A program made the position numbers and the translations under genes. Source: Datisca glomerata (taxonomy: Eukaryota; Streptophyta; Magnoliopsida; Cucurbitales; Datiscaceae). Taken from it: DNA of 64,000 nt. Positions 33,709 to 45,216 of this stretch are shown in pieces. How positions within the stretch are numbered: position 1 is the first letter of the stretch; every line of letters begins with the position of its first letter. The notes beneath the pieces are model-generated. The model saw only the letters and a list, made by a program, of their open reading frames with translations, had not been told where the DNA came from and searched no databases. The stretch covers positions 930,001 through 994,000 of the forward strand of contig QANY01003970.1 in assembly GCA_003255025.1 (NCBI GenBank). The letters run 5' to 3'.

Positions 33709-33868
33709 AATAAAGCAGCAGTAAAGCAGATACCACTTAACTATTTGAAGGGTTAAGAATTGGTCTCTAACTACTTGAACCCTTCAAGTAATTATTTTTT
33801 CTTGCTTCAACAACCTAAACATCAGTGGCTACTTGAAGGATTCAAATAGTTGTTTCGTCCAAATAGTT
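33181..33868. repeat. Palindrome cluster 6, right flank of the pararetroviral insert
   Basis: Resumes the CTACTTGAA/TTCAAGTAG array seen at 17398-17922, interrupted by the RT fragment at 33291-33580. From 33594 the units have the same orientation as cluster 5. Before 33290 they are inverted. Confidence 0.9.
33291..33580 (+). pseudogene. Third pararetroviral RT fragment, in the foldback loop
   Basis: Contains VIDHKPLNDILELIKYSMSN and RRDLINRLRN-like sequence followed by broken RT motifs (FKFSIKFECW). It corresponds to 29680-29760 and 30138-30300 of the plus copy but lacks the duplication. It is bounded on both sides by MULE 2 repeat sequence. Confidence 0.75.
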
Positions 33869-34019
33869 AGTTTTATTATGTCATTACTCGAACCATTGCT
33901 TGAAGCATTTTATGCGTAAAAAAAATAAGAGAAGAATGGGTACCAATCTATTCTCATTGAAGAAGAAGAAGGAGAAAAATGGTCGAGTCTCACTGAAAAA
34001 GGATGGGTCATAGGGTCTT

Positions 34020-34242
34020 GAAGAAGAAGAAGAAGAAGAAGAAGAAGAAGAAGAAGAAGAAGAAGAAGAAGAAGAAGAACAAGAACAAGAAGAAGAAGAA
34101 GAAGAAGAAGAAGAAGAAGAAGAAGAAGAAGAAGAAGAAGAAGGAGAACAAGAAGAAGAAGAAGAAGAAGAAGAAGAAGGAGAAGGAGAAGGAGAAGGAG
34201 AAGGAGAAGAAGAAGAAGAAGAAGAACAAGAGAAGAAGAAGT
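34020..34242. repeat. (GAA)n microsatellite with AAC/GGA interruptions
   Basis: About 220 bp of GAA triplets. It produces poly-Lys and poly-Ser/poly-Phe frames that are not genes. Mirror image of the TTC array at 10912-11000 within the inverted ends of MULE 2. Confidence 0.97.
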
Positions 34243-34344
34243 ACGATTTTGTTGAAGAATAAGAAAGAAGAAGTGGGAAATGAGAGCTAAGACTAGGGGA
34301 GTGAGTATTTGTCAATCATTGTTGATTTGATCTTTTCTTGGAGA

Positions 34345-34424
34345 ATGAGCATAAAATTCAGAGTTTAGAAAAGGGGTATAAAAATCTTAACAAAAAATAG
34401 AAAGGATATATTTATCCAAATAAC
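34345..34424 (-). repeat. Right inverted terminal segment of MULE 2
   Basis: The reverse complement matches 10595-10675 with about 80% identity and a few small gaps. Outside it, 34425-34548 holds no recognised feature. Confidence 0.8.
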
Positions 34425-34548
34425 TCGTAATTGCCTAGGGTTTAAGTGGAAAAGACAAACAAGAGAAGGATAAAATCGGAGTGGGCTACCTATTAAACCA
34501 TACACATGGCACATGGGTAGTGCATTTATTTACTATAATTTAACCAAA

Positions 34549-34730
34549 GGATAATTCTAGAATGACCAAGTAATTGATCAAGTTTTAGCTTACCAAGTGA
34601 TGTGGCAATCATTTATAGGTTAGTATTTGATGACTCATTAAAATAATTTGACAAAGTAACCTATAAATAATTGCTACGTCACTTAGTCACTTAAAACTTG
34701 ATCAATTACTTGATCAATGTAAAATTACTC
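34549..34730. mobile_element. 182-bp Mutator-type MITE with 9-bp target duplication
   Basis: Flanked by TTAACCAAA at 34540-34548 and 34731-34739. The two halves are reverse complements for most of their length: the left starts GGATAATTCTAGAATGACCA, and the reverse complement of the right end starts GAGTAATTTTACATTGATCA. Both continue with AGTAATTGATCAAGTTTTA. Only a short loop near 34630-34660 is unpaired. A 9-bp duplication and long inverted repeats starting with G are typical of Mutator-derived MITEs. No coding capacity. Confidence 0.85.
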
Positions 34731-34739
34731 TTAACCAAA

Positions 34740-35169
34740 TTGCATCTACTTTAGTCAATGGACTTAACTTTCAATTAATTTAGGTTAGTTGAATGCTACT
34801 ATCTACTTTTACCAACCTCCGTCTTATTGATAAATGAAAATGTAATAGATGCATTGCATGGTGCATTTATTTGGTATAATATATATATAATCTAACCCAA
34901 TTATAGACTTTATTTAATGGAATTACCTTCTAACTAATTTAGACATATATCAATATAACATTATTATTTTTACAAAGATTTCATTCATTTTAGAAAAAGA
35001 GAATAAATCTAAATCAAGATAATAACAAAAAATAATATCTATCAACAAAGATAAACCAAATTTCAAAACCTCAACAGAAAATATTAACCAAAATACATAA
35101 ATCAACCACAACAATAAAAAAAACTATTAAACGAACAATGAGGATAATTTAGAACTTCATCTTAGTTCG
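34740..35169. other. AT-rich non-coding sequence
   Basis: No gene, repeat family or RNA gene recognised between the MITE and the telomere-like tract. Confidence 0.5.
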
Positions 35170-36090
35170 TTCTACCTGAAACCCAAAAACCCAAAACACT
35201 AAACCCTAAAACCTTAAACCTTAAAACCTTTAACTCTAAACCCTAAATCCTAAAACCTAAACCTTAAACAACCCTAAATCCTAAACCCTAAAAATCCTAA
35301 ACCCTAGACCCTAAACCATAAACCTAAACACTAAACATTAAACCCTAAAACCCTAAAGCATAAACCATAAACCCAAAATCGTAAACCCTAAACTTTAAAA
35401 CCCTAAACCCAAAAACCATAAACCCTAAAACCCTAAATCTTAAACCCTAAACCCTAAAATCTAAACCTTAAACTCTAAACAACCCTAAATCATAAACACT
35501 AAACCCTAAAACCTAATCCTTAAACCCCAAAAAACCTAAACCTTAAACTCTAAACAACCCTAAATCATAAACACTAAACCCTAAAACCTAATCCTTAAAC
35601 TCCAAAAAACCCTAAACCTTAAAAACTTAAACCCTAAAATCCTAAACCCTTAAACTTTAAACCCAACACTCTCAAACCCTAAACCCTAAACACTAAATCC
35701 TAAAACCTAAACCCTAAACCCTAACTCTAAAAACCCTAAAACCCTAAAATCCTAAAGCCTAAAACCCTGAACCCTAAAACCTTGGACTCTAAACCCTAAA
35801 ACCCTAAACTTAAAACCCTAAATAAAAATGCTAAAACCTAAACTTTAAAACACTAAACCCTAAAACTCTAAACCCTAAAACCTAAACCCTAGACCTTAAG
35901 AACCCTAAACCCTAAAAATCCTAAACCCTAAAACCTTAAAATCCTAAACCCTAAAACACTAAACACTAAACACTAAAACCCGAAACCTTAAAACCCTGAA
36001 CCCTGAACCCTAAAACCCTAGACTCAAAACCCTAAATACAAAACACTAAACCCTAAACCTTAAAATACTAAACCCTAAACCCTAAAACCC
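35170..36090. repeat. Degenerate interstitial telomere-like tract (CCCTAAA)
   Basis: About 900 bp made of CCCTAAA and variants (CCTAAAA, CCTTAAA, CACTAAA, CATAAAC), all with the C-rich strand on +. Perfect heptamers are interspersed with many variants and no run is long and pure. The flanking transposon DNA on both sides shows that it is internal, not a chromosome end. Confidence 0.9.
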
Positions 36091-36496
36091 ACTCAAAAAA
36101 ACTTGCTTGACTGAAATCGGTTGAAATACATTTTCTTACTTTTCAATATGACTTGATTTCCAAAAAAAATTGATTTGGTAATTTCAATATTAAGAAAATA
36201 TGTCTACGCTATTTTGCTCCTCATTTAACCAAGTCACTATTGCATAAACATTTTTAATCTAATAATGTAAAATTTTCATCTAAATTAATAAAAAACAAAA
36301 GTACATAATAGATGCAATGCAAAATATGCACTTAAATTGGATACTTCTTGATTTGATAGAATACTTCTTCCTCAAGAAAGTCATATGTTTCCTATATAGC
36401 AACACAAAACAAAAATTCAAATAGAGTATGAAATAAAGAACTATTACAAAAATCAATGAGCATGATAACAAATAAAAGATTGAGAGATTATTATTC
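36091..36496. other. AT-rich non-coding sequence
   Basis: Only AT-driven frames. It may contain the 3' flank or end of the CACTA element, but no CACTA-type terminus was recognised here. Confidence 0.45.
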
Positions 36497-38870
36497 TTAC
36501 TCGATATAAGGTTGTACTTCATTAGTATTTTCTAATACGTAACGATGCGCTTGCTTCCACGTTTCATGATCAATTCTTTCTACACGACCACTTGATAAAG
36601 TCTTACCATCTTTTAAATCATCATCTGAGCATGGAACTCCAATCGATTTAACTCCTAGATATTCAGTGCAAAACTCTAAAGCTTCTTCAACAATATAACA
36701 CTCACCAATGCAACCCTCTAGACGATTGTGGTTTCTTACATAACCCTTTAACACATTTATATATCGTTCAAATGGATACATCCACCGCAAGTAAACTGGT
36801 ACATAGAGTCGTACCTCTCAAATAAGGTGCATAGTGAGATGAACCATAATGGTGTGGGAGGAAATGTTTTTTCAAGAATACATAACGTCAAAACAATTTC
36901 TTTTTGTAGCACATCTAGTTGTGTAATATCTATAACCTTACTACAAATTGCATTAAAGAATGAGCGAAGTTTGGTGATTGCAAATCCTACATGATCTGGT
37001 AATAATCCACGTATTGCCGCAGGAAGTATGCGTTTCATTAATTTATGACAATCATGAGATTTCAACCCATTAAGACTAAGATCTTTCAAAGAAACCATAT
37101 TTTGAAAATTTGATGAGTACCCTTCAGAAACTTTTATGTTAGCTAATGTAGTGCATAGTTTCTTCTTTTCTGCTCGTGACAATTTGTAACAAGCTGGGGG
37201 TAGAATTATTTGTTTTCATCGACTCTTGGTGCTAATTCTTGTCTAATGCCCATTTTCACAAGATTCATATGACTAGACAACCCATCTCTTGTCTTCCCAG
37301 AAATGTCAAGTAGTGTTCCTATAATGTTCATGCAAATATTTTTTTCAATGTGCATAACATTGAGACAATGTCGAACATGCAAGCTTTTCCAATATTCTAG
37401 ATTGAAAAAATTTGATTTTTTCTTCCAGTAAGATTTGGGCAATCCGTCTTTCGCTGGCTCCTTCACATTCTTTTTTCCCAGTGTAAATCTAACTTTCTCA
37501 ACTCTCTCCAACACTTGTTTACCACTTAAACATGCATGAGCCGTTTTAAGCTCTTGACTACATCAAATGCCTTTTTGTTGCTTCTGTAAGGATGTGTGAG
37601 TGGTAAAAATATTTTTGTCCTATATATGCATTTTGTCTGTTGTGTTTTAACCTAATAGAATATGTATCTTCTACACATATTGGACAAGCATTAAAACATT
37701 TAACACTGCATCCACATAAGTTTTCATATGCAGGAAAATCATTGATTGTCCACATCAAAACTGTTCTTAGAGTAAAACTCTCTTCCCGATATGCTCCATA
37801 CGCCTCAATTCCCACTTCCTAGAGAACTTTAAGATCATCAATCAAATGTGCTAAATAAACATCAATATCATTTCCTGGTTTCCTAGGACCAGCTTTTAGC
37901 AAAGTTAACATCATATATTTGCTCTTCATGCACAACCACAGAGGGAGATTATATATCACCATAATAACAGGCCAACAACTATATTTACTGCTAAGGGAAC
38001 TAAATGGATTTATCACATCTGCTGATATAGCTAGTTGAAGGTGTCTATAAGTTTCCAAGATGGAGAATCGACTGGGTGACGTAATTTACCATCTATTTCC
38101 CTATTATAAGCATGTCATCTTAAGTTTTCTACAATATGGCTACTCTTATACATTCGTTTGAACTGTGAGATGGGAGGGAAATACAATAACACCTTTGCAG
38201 GCATTCATTTTTTCTCCCCTGACAAATTCTTCAATGGTTTCCATCTTGAGACACGACACGTAGGACATACAATTGCTTCTACATGCTCATTTCTATGTAA
38301 AATGCAATCATTAGGACATGCATGCATTTTTTCATAATCCATTCCTAAAGCACACAAGGTTTTTTAGCTTCATAGAATGAATCTGGCATTTGATTGCCAT
38401 CTGGAAGCATATCCTCTAAGGAACTCAATAAGTCTGAAAAACTTATGTCACTCCATCCATATTTAGCCTTTAAATTGTACAACTTCACTAACGCTGATAA
38501 TTTTGTGAACTTTTTACAATTCGGGTACAAAGGCTTCTCAATGTCATTAAACATCTTTTCAATTTTCTCAAGATTATCCGGATAAAAATGTTCTACTGCT
38601 TCAACCATATCTACCATACATTCATAATCATCAATATTTTCATTATAACTCTCTCTCTTCCTTCATTTATACCCAACGTACTTTTTCTACAATTATCGAG
38701 TTCTCCATGCCACACCCATGTTTGATGTTTGATCTATACCATGAATGAATAAGTGATTTCTTACCTCAACAAAAGTGACACGTTTGAGATTCCCACATTC
38801 CACACACGGACAACGTAAGAAACAAGGGTCATTACCATGCTCCATCTCATACTTGGGGAAATTTTCAACC
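36497..38870 (-). pseudogene. CACTA (En/Spm) TNP2-type transposase, decayed
   Basis: On - from 38870: the N-terminal transposase-associated zinc region (CPCVECGN, VEVRNHLFIHGID); 38617-38345 (KLSALVKLYNLKAKYGWSD); 38058-37819 (LQLAISADVINPFSSLSSKY, LPLWLCMKSKYMML); 37815-37558 (LMWTINDFPAYENL, CPIC); 37514-37206 (HVRHCLNVMHIEKNICMNII); 37182-36757 (LMKRILPAAIRGLLP); and the DUF4218-type end 36790-36497 (RWMYPFERYINVLKGYVRN). The order is complete, but at least five frame changes and stops interrupt it, so no protein is made. TNP2 is the DDE-type catalytic transposase of CACTA elements. Confidence 0.9.
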
Positions 38871-39194
38871 TAGTAAAAATTTGTAGATGTTCTATCCATT
38901 AATATCCATGATTTATATCCATCATAAGAATGGAAAAATATATACAAAACTTGTTACTACCCTAGGATTAGCATAATTAATTTAAAAAAGATAAGGAAAA
39001 ACAAAAATCATACCTTCCAAACTTACGAGTAGGAAGGAATAAAAAAGAAATCGGAGATCGTCAATGTGATCTCGAGTTGAGGTAGATGAGGAAACAATTG
39101 ATTGGCAGAAGAAATAGAGATTCAAAGATGATATGAGACGCAAATAATATCGATTTAAAATAGCGGAGAGAATAAGAAGAAGTCACGCGGTTAT

Positions 39195-39395
39195 CATTTA
39201 AGGCGAAAATGTCTAACATTCACGACGGGTGATAGAGCACATGTCGTGAATAATGTCCACACCACGTGCGCAACTTAATTTTTTAAGTAGCGCACATTAT
39301 GGACACATCAATCACGACGGGATCCGTACCTCCCGTCGTGAATTACTAGTCATTTACGACGGGTCATCTATCCCCCGTCGTGAATGACAAGTCCA
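39195..39395. repeat. CACTA-type subterminal repeats (CACGACGGG / CCCGTCGTG)
   Basis: Five or more copies of an ACGACGGG motif and its complement CCCGTCGTG arranged as inverted pairs. Arrays of such short motifs near the ends are characteristic of CACTA elements and serve as binding sites for the regulatory transposase. They lie upstream of the TNP2 gene. Confidence 0.75.
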
Positions 39396-39829
39396 ACACA
39401 TTATTTATAATTAACCATAATTAAATAGTTGTTGCTGCATCTTCTCACTTGTATTCTACCCCTCAAAAGTCACAAACGCAGCTTGAGAGGGAATAATGAT
39501 AATCCTAAATAATTAATCATTTGTCCTAATTCTTGCAGCAATCGCGTTAATGATTGCTATAACAGTACAAAACTTCAATATTAACTCCAGATAAAGAAGG
39601 TTTAAATTCCATCATATTAAAGAGAGTGAAATTAAAGTCATTGAAAGTCATTGTGATCTTGTCTTCTTATATATACAATAACTTCTCATACATACTCAGC
39701 GAAGTGATTGTTCCATTCACCTCGACTTCATCGATCAATATTTGTGTAAATGTTTGTTTGTGAACTGTCATTCAAAAAATTAACAATTACGTTAGTCAAC
39801 TATTGAACATTATCATAGGAATAAAATTA

Positions 39830-40405
39830 TAGTGAACAGTAACTAACATACATACCATTTCATTCATAGGCTTGTCAGAATTCTCTATTATATGTTTCAT
39901 GAAACACATAAGAAAATATCCACATTTTGTGCCCCCAACTTACTTAGGACACTAGTATATAAATTAATTATATAGATTGATAAATCAAACACGTTAGCAT
40001 ATAAACAAAGAATAAATGTATAAATCAATACCTGAGCTTTTGCCACTTTAAGGTTTTCCTAATTGTATGTTATATCTGAGCTCTACTAATGTTGAAGGCC
40101 TTGCATAATATTTTAATCATTAATTATATCTTTATAGTGTAATTCATATATAATACATTTAATTCTTAATTAAAGAGTAAAACTTACTTCGTAAGAACAA
40201 CTCTGGGGTCCGTATGACTAAAATTATCAAGAGGGTCAAATATACATATACATTGCCCCCCATAAATATCCATGACACACAATACCCAGTGAAAGTAAAA
40301 ATTAAATGGTACAAAAACATATTGCCCTGGTCGCGTGATTGTCAAAATATCATAGATATAATGTGTCATTCTTTGTAAGTTATTGCAACAGGTGAATGTG
40401 CACAA
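39830..40405 (-). pseudogene. Ulp1/C48-like protease fragment associated with a CACTA element
   Basis: Block 40405-40184 contains QYVFVPFNFYFHWVLCVMD (catalytic His-Trp) and CICIFDPLDN (catalytic Asp). After a gap, the - strand around 39950-39850 encodes VGGTKCGYFLMCFMKHII, with the Cys of the ECGYY-type motif of CACTA-borne Ulp1-like proteases. A TAA stands just before VGG, either a Gln-to-stop change or part of a splice site. CACTA elements with such genes are known. The catalytic Cys, His and Asp are all visible, but the gene is fragmentary and its N-terminal part was not found. Confidence 0.6.
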
Positions 40406-41584
40406 CTTCCTATGTAGCTTTTAAATTTGGCGACGTCATTGCCTACAGGGTGTCCCATATCATTTGAAAGTGATGTAAGATTGCCCTATTTTCCCTCTTC
40501 TTTTTGTCATACTAGTTGTTGTATCCATATTTAATCTATCTAAGTTATCGATATTCAAATTACCATCTCTTGAATCTTGATCTCTATTCATATCTACAAT
40601 TGTATGAATTGCATAACATATTAATTTCATTCAAATACGCTTAGAAAATCTCCCATCTAGATGAGATTTGTTTTACACAAGGATAAAATATGTACAAACA
40701 TCTCGACCTAGATATTGAAAACTTAACAAGACATAAAATTGAGAATTTAAAAGAACCTAAAATAGTTGTTGACTGTGTTTAAACCAGCGAATAATATTCT
40801 ATAGCTTATCGAGTAATACATTTATTGGCTCATATTAGCTTCAGAATAGTGTTTTCGTCGTATATAGTTGCTTGAGTTGGTTTAAACAGCTGAAAATTCA
40901 TTTAACGGCATAGATTTATGCATATGTAAACACATCAACAGATCAATCTGGGATTTTCCTATTAATCTTAATATGAAGACTAATCAGACACACAATAGAA
41001 CGTAATATCGATCAAGCGGCGCGATGATCTGTAGTTTGCAGTGAAGTAGAGTGGCTTAATGTATCCGTAAAGATATTCACTTCTTCCCATTATCTAAGTA
41101 AATTAGTCGGTACCAACAAATTAACACACTACTATACAATATCTTATCAAAACAGATACCAAACGACAGATACCCACCATACCAATTGAGCAAAGAGAAA
41201 TTTCAAAGCAGGAAAAGCATATGCATATGTTTTCAAACGAAAAAAGTGAGTGAGAATTTCAATGGCGGCAGATAACCACCATATCCATGTGGAAGCATGC
41301 CAGCACCGAATCAATGGCGATGGTAGAGAATTTCAAACGAAAAAATTAGTTACTGAATTTTGTAGAAGACGACGGCTACTACGCGGGAAAATGAGAACAA
41401 GGTTTAATCTTAAGCCCGACGGGAAGCATAGGTGTCGTGTGTGCAATGGGACAAAAATGGTGGGCAGCTGTGCGTACGGGGTAGGGAGAAAGAAGATGAA
41501 ATAATAAAAAAAACTAGGATTGATACTTAAAAGGAGACAAGCAGGATAGGGGTTATACACCCCATCATTTTGTTTACTGTTTAG
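40406..41584. other. No recognisable gene
   Basis: An 84-residue frame at 41250-41504 has a biased Arg/Lys composition but no family resemblance and no support from context. The remainder is AT-rich. Confidence 0.45.
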
Positions 41585-41860
41585 TTCTCACGACAGGGCG
41601 TCGATCCCTCGTCGTGCGTTTCCTACATAACACGACAGAGTGTTGAGACCCCGTCGTGTTTTACTCACGATGGGGTCCCCTTCCCCATCATTTTGTATAA
41701 ACTTAAAGCAAAAAATGAGGGTTTCATGACCCCGTCATGCTTTACTCTCTTATATGACGGGATTAGAAGTCCCGTCATTTTTGTGTTTCATAATAGGCAT
41801 AACAGCGGGATCTTTTTATCCCGTCGTGACTCATTTTTTACGTGTCGTCGTAGATAAATT
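41585..41860. repeat. CACTA-type subterminal repeats, second cluster
   Basis: At least eight inverted pairs of ACGACRGG/CCCGTCGTG or ATGACGGG/CCCGTCAT motifs. Same motif family as 39195-39395, suggesting that the two clusters mark the two ends of one 2.6-kb element around the Ulp1-like fragment, or ends of nested related elements. The terminal CACTA bases were not found. Confidence 0.75.
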
Positions 41861-44519
41861 AAAAGTTATTGTTAACATCTATGACTGATGCCATCTACCT
41901 ATTATAGGTTTATTTAAAGTTTGATCACAAAAAATAAATGTGAATTAGGGTAGAAAAAGTGGTGAGGGACAAATTGAGAAATCAAAAGTTGCTCTTAATT
42001 TAAACCCACTTTAGAGATACTAGATTTTTAACACACGCTGCACATTGTAAATATAATTGTTTAATTAAAAAGACGTGCTTAATAGAAACATATGGTATAA
42101 TTCTTTTTTTTATTGGTAATGATGAATTATTGATAAAACGACGCAATCTCAAAGATTAAATTTGACGATTGAAAACTAATTTATTTTCCCCAAAAATTGC
42201 TATTTACTTATGTAGAAAACATACCAAACACTTTCAAGGATCAATCATAATGTCTGGGCTTCTCATATCCACTTCTTTCAAGACCAGAATGTTCATATTT
42301 TAGCTTTTCAGTCCTCCTCCTATATCCATACCACTACCACCGCCTTCTTCCTCCCCATAACTTTGTTTTTCACCATAGTACTGGTCAGATCCTCGTTCTT
42401 CTGTAAGTATGCCAATTAAAAGATTGTAAGGTTAACCGTATGGCCGCTCCAATTCCAATTAAATCTGAAAGGACATTATATGAAAGTTAAATAAGATATT
42501 TTTTCTAGAACAAAACTTAACATAATTTTAAATGGAAAATCTAATAAATTATTTTTTTCCTCAACAAAATTTGGGAGAATGATGAGTTAATTCCATGTAA
42601 ATATATCATTAAAAAAGGAAGAACAATAGTAATCAAACAGAAACCTAGTTGATAGATAACATGGCACAAGCTTTATGAAGATTAGATTGACAAAAATCAC
42701 ATAGTCGAACTCCACGTATTATATTACCCGATAAAAGGCTTGACGCTTGCGCATCTCTTCTCCAAACTTCAACTTTTTAACATTCTCAATATTCAATCAA
42801 CGCAATTACATCCCTTTTTGACAACACCAAGTCTAAACATGCAAATTCTTTTAGCCTTTGTTAAAAACTATATACCGCATTTATATGGTGTGGGATAATG
42901 CACACCATTTATTTTGTATGTTCACCCTATTCATATTCAATAATCAAAGTTATGAATGTAGATATAAGTAATTATAATAGTTGGAATCCCATAACAATAA
43001 TCTAATATAGAAAAACGGAACTCATTATAAGTGGATAAAATTGTGGTATATTAGAAGACACCACCTACAAAATAACTCACCAATTATTAATTAGAAGGTT
43101 AATTAAGAAATTTTTAAAAATAATAAGTGGATAAAATTGGCTTTAAATATTTCTCCTTGCTAAGTCACTTTTAATATAGTAAAAATAAAGATAAAGATCA
43201 AAGAGTTTTAAAAATAATGAATTTGGTATACTAATTTATTTTTATCAATTTATGGCTGTAAAGATAGCTTGAATTCTTGTGTGAAATTAAACCGACAAAT
43301 TATTTACTTTTGTCTCCAATCAAAACTATATATGCATATGTTCTTAAGTTCAAACAGTAATTAAGAAGTTTTTTTTTGTAAATAATAATTAAGAAGTTGA
43401 GATAAGTTTAATCAAGATGGTATATGTTCATGAGTTATAGTTTGTTATGTTCTAAGAATCACCTAAATTGAGATGAATTGGTTCAATGTATGAGAAATTG
43501 TTTGTATCAACGATTGGAGATAGTCATGTCAAGGCTAATTTTGGAATAGCTTAAAATATAGATGGATAAAAGTATCCAAAAAAGATTGTGAAGTTACTCT
43601 ACTTTTAATATATAATAGACTAGTAAAAATGTACGTGATAAGTCTAATTTTTTTGTTTTGTCGCTACCCACAGTCATGTCTAGGAAAAATGAAGAGAAAT
43701 TACAGAAGAATATTGTCATTTTTCACTAACTACATGCATAGAAAAAAGCATATTTATTTTATTTTTTCCTTATAAAATAAAAGATAATGTACTAATTTCA
43801 ATACTTATGAATTAAAATTTATATTGAACCTTGAGTTAAATAATATATCAATCATACTCCCTGGTAAAAAAAAAGGAGACCGCACAAAACAACACGCTTT
43901 GTATGTTATACATAGTATCCATTATGTAGTGACTCATTAGAAATATAAAAATATAAATTTTAGATATTGTATATATTAAAAACTTTAATGCTCTAAATGT
44001 GCACATAAGATAATATGTTGAAATTAAAAATTAGGTGTATGAAATTATACTATAAAATTATTTTTGAATCTTAGAAAATAGTTTTATTTAATCAATTTAT
44101 CACCTTCCTAAGAAATAACTATATCATTAATAGATCGTTGAAAAATATATCAATGTCTTTCTCTAAATTCATTTGTATAAGTTTTTATGTTGCTAATAAC
44201 ATATATATGACAATTACATAATATAAATTTTATAAATTACTAACGAATAAATTATTATTACCTAAATGATAAATCTTCCCTATACACATAAAAAATGTCT
44301 TCCAATTGACTTTAACGGACATTCACGTTTCCAGTTACACAACATTATCAACATAATTAATTCACAAACTATTTATAGAATTTTTTAAAGGAAGTAAATA
44401 GAAAATAGGTGAAATACATTTTCTGTATGATATTTTAAGGGGGCTTAGAGGGTAAAAATAAAAATTAAAAGGCTTTTCCCTTTAAATCCATTTAATATAG
44501 TATATAGATATAGATTATG
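41861..44519. other. AT-rich region without recognisable gene
   Basis: About 2.6 kb with only short AT-driven frames. No LTR, TIR or RNA gene was recognised. Confidence 0.5.
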
Positions 44520-45216
44520 TTGAGAATTCAAAGGATAAAGAATGGCATGTAGTTGTCTATACAAAACCTAGAGATTTGTATGACATGGGAGTATTAGAGC
44601 TAGAAAGTGACACCAGAAATCATCATAACAACGAAATTCTCAATGAACAAAGTCTAAAAGATGTGAACTTAGTTCGAGTGGATGTTGATAGTTTGACTTT
44701 TAAAGACATGGCAGATGATTATAATAATAATGATGATGATGATGATATTTTTGAATAATGTGATTGAATGTTTCATAAATATCTTTTTATATTTTTTGTT
44801 ATAAAAATATCAGATTTAGCCATAATGTATGAAAATGTGTAGGATTACACCATGAGATCGTCAAGACAACAATTAGCACGTTCAGATACTCGATTGGATA
44901 TTGACTCTCCTACTGAATCTGGAGGATCAAATCCACATCATAATATGGATATGAAAACAAAAGGTTTGTTCGCTTTTGTTCAAGTTAATTAGGATAATAA
45001 AATAGTGTTTCATTTAATTATCATAATGATATTATATGTTTTGTTAAATAGGACTATCTCAACGGCACACGCGTGGAAGGACACGGATGTCATCTATGTG
45101 AACCAGATCAGACGATTACATGTGGCTTTCAACGAGGGTGGTCAGGTCATTAGTGACAATAAAGACAAGTTTGTAGACTTTTGTGGTACCGTTGCTGGAT
45201 CACACAATATTTTGCC

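Larger units (their letters stand above)
10595..34424. mobile_element. Large Mutator-like element (MULE 2) hosting nested pararetroviral copies
   Basis: An ~80-bp segment at 10595-10675 is matched in inverted orientation at 34345-34424. Just inside each lies a TTC (left) or GAA (right) microsatellite, then clusters of the CTACTTGAA palindrome. Between them are a Ulp1-like gene (+) and a MURA-type transposase remnant (-) in convergent order, the arrangement also seen in MULE 1. The interior from about 17.97 to 33.18 kb is a later insertion of pararetroviral sequence, so the element itself is about 8-9 kb. The exact ends and target duplication were not resolved. The ends could extend beyond the segments I matched. 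Confidence 0.55.

Noticed and set aside
33884..34315. Poly-Ser, poly-Phe and poly-Lys frames
   Set aside because: Products of the (GAA)n array with no non-repetitive homology.
35170..36090. True chromosome end
   Set aside because: Repeats are degenerate and transposon sequence continues on both sides.
36280..36522. 80-residue hydrophobic frame as a membrane protein
   Set aside because: AT-rich composition explains the hydrophobicity, and it overlaps the 3' end of the TNP2 remnant.
41250..41504. Arg-rich 84-residue frame
   Set aside because: No recognisable domain, no context, and no support beyond being open.
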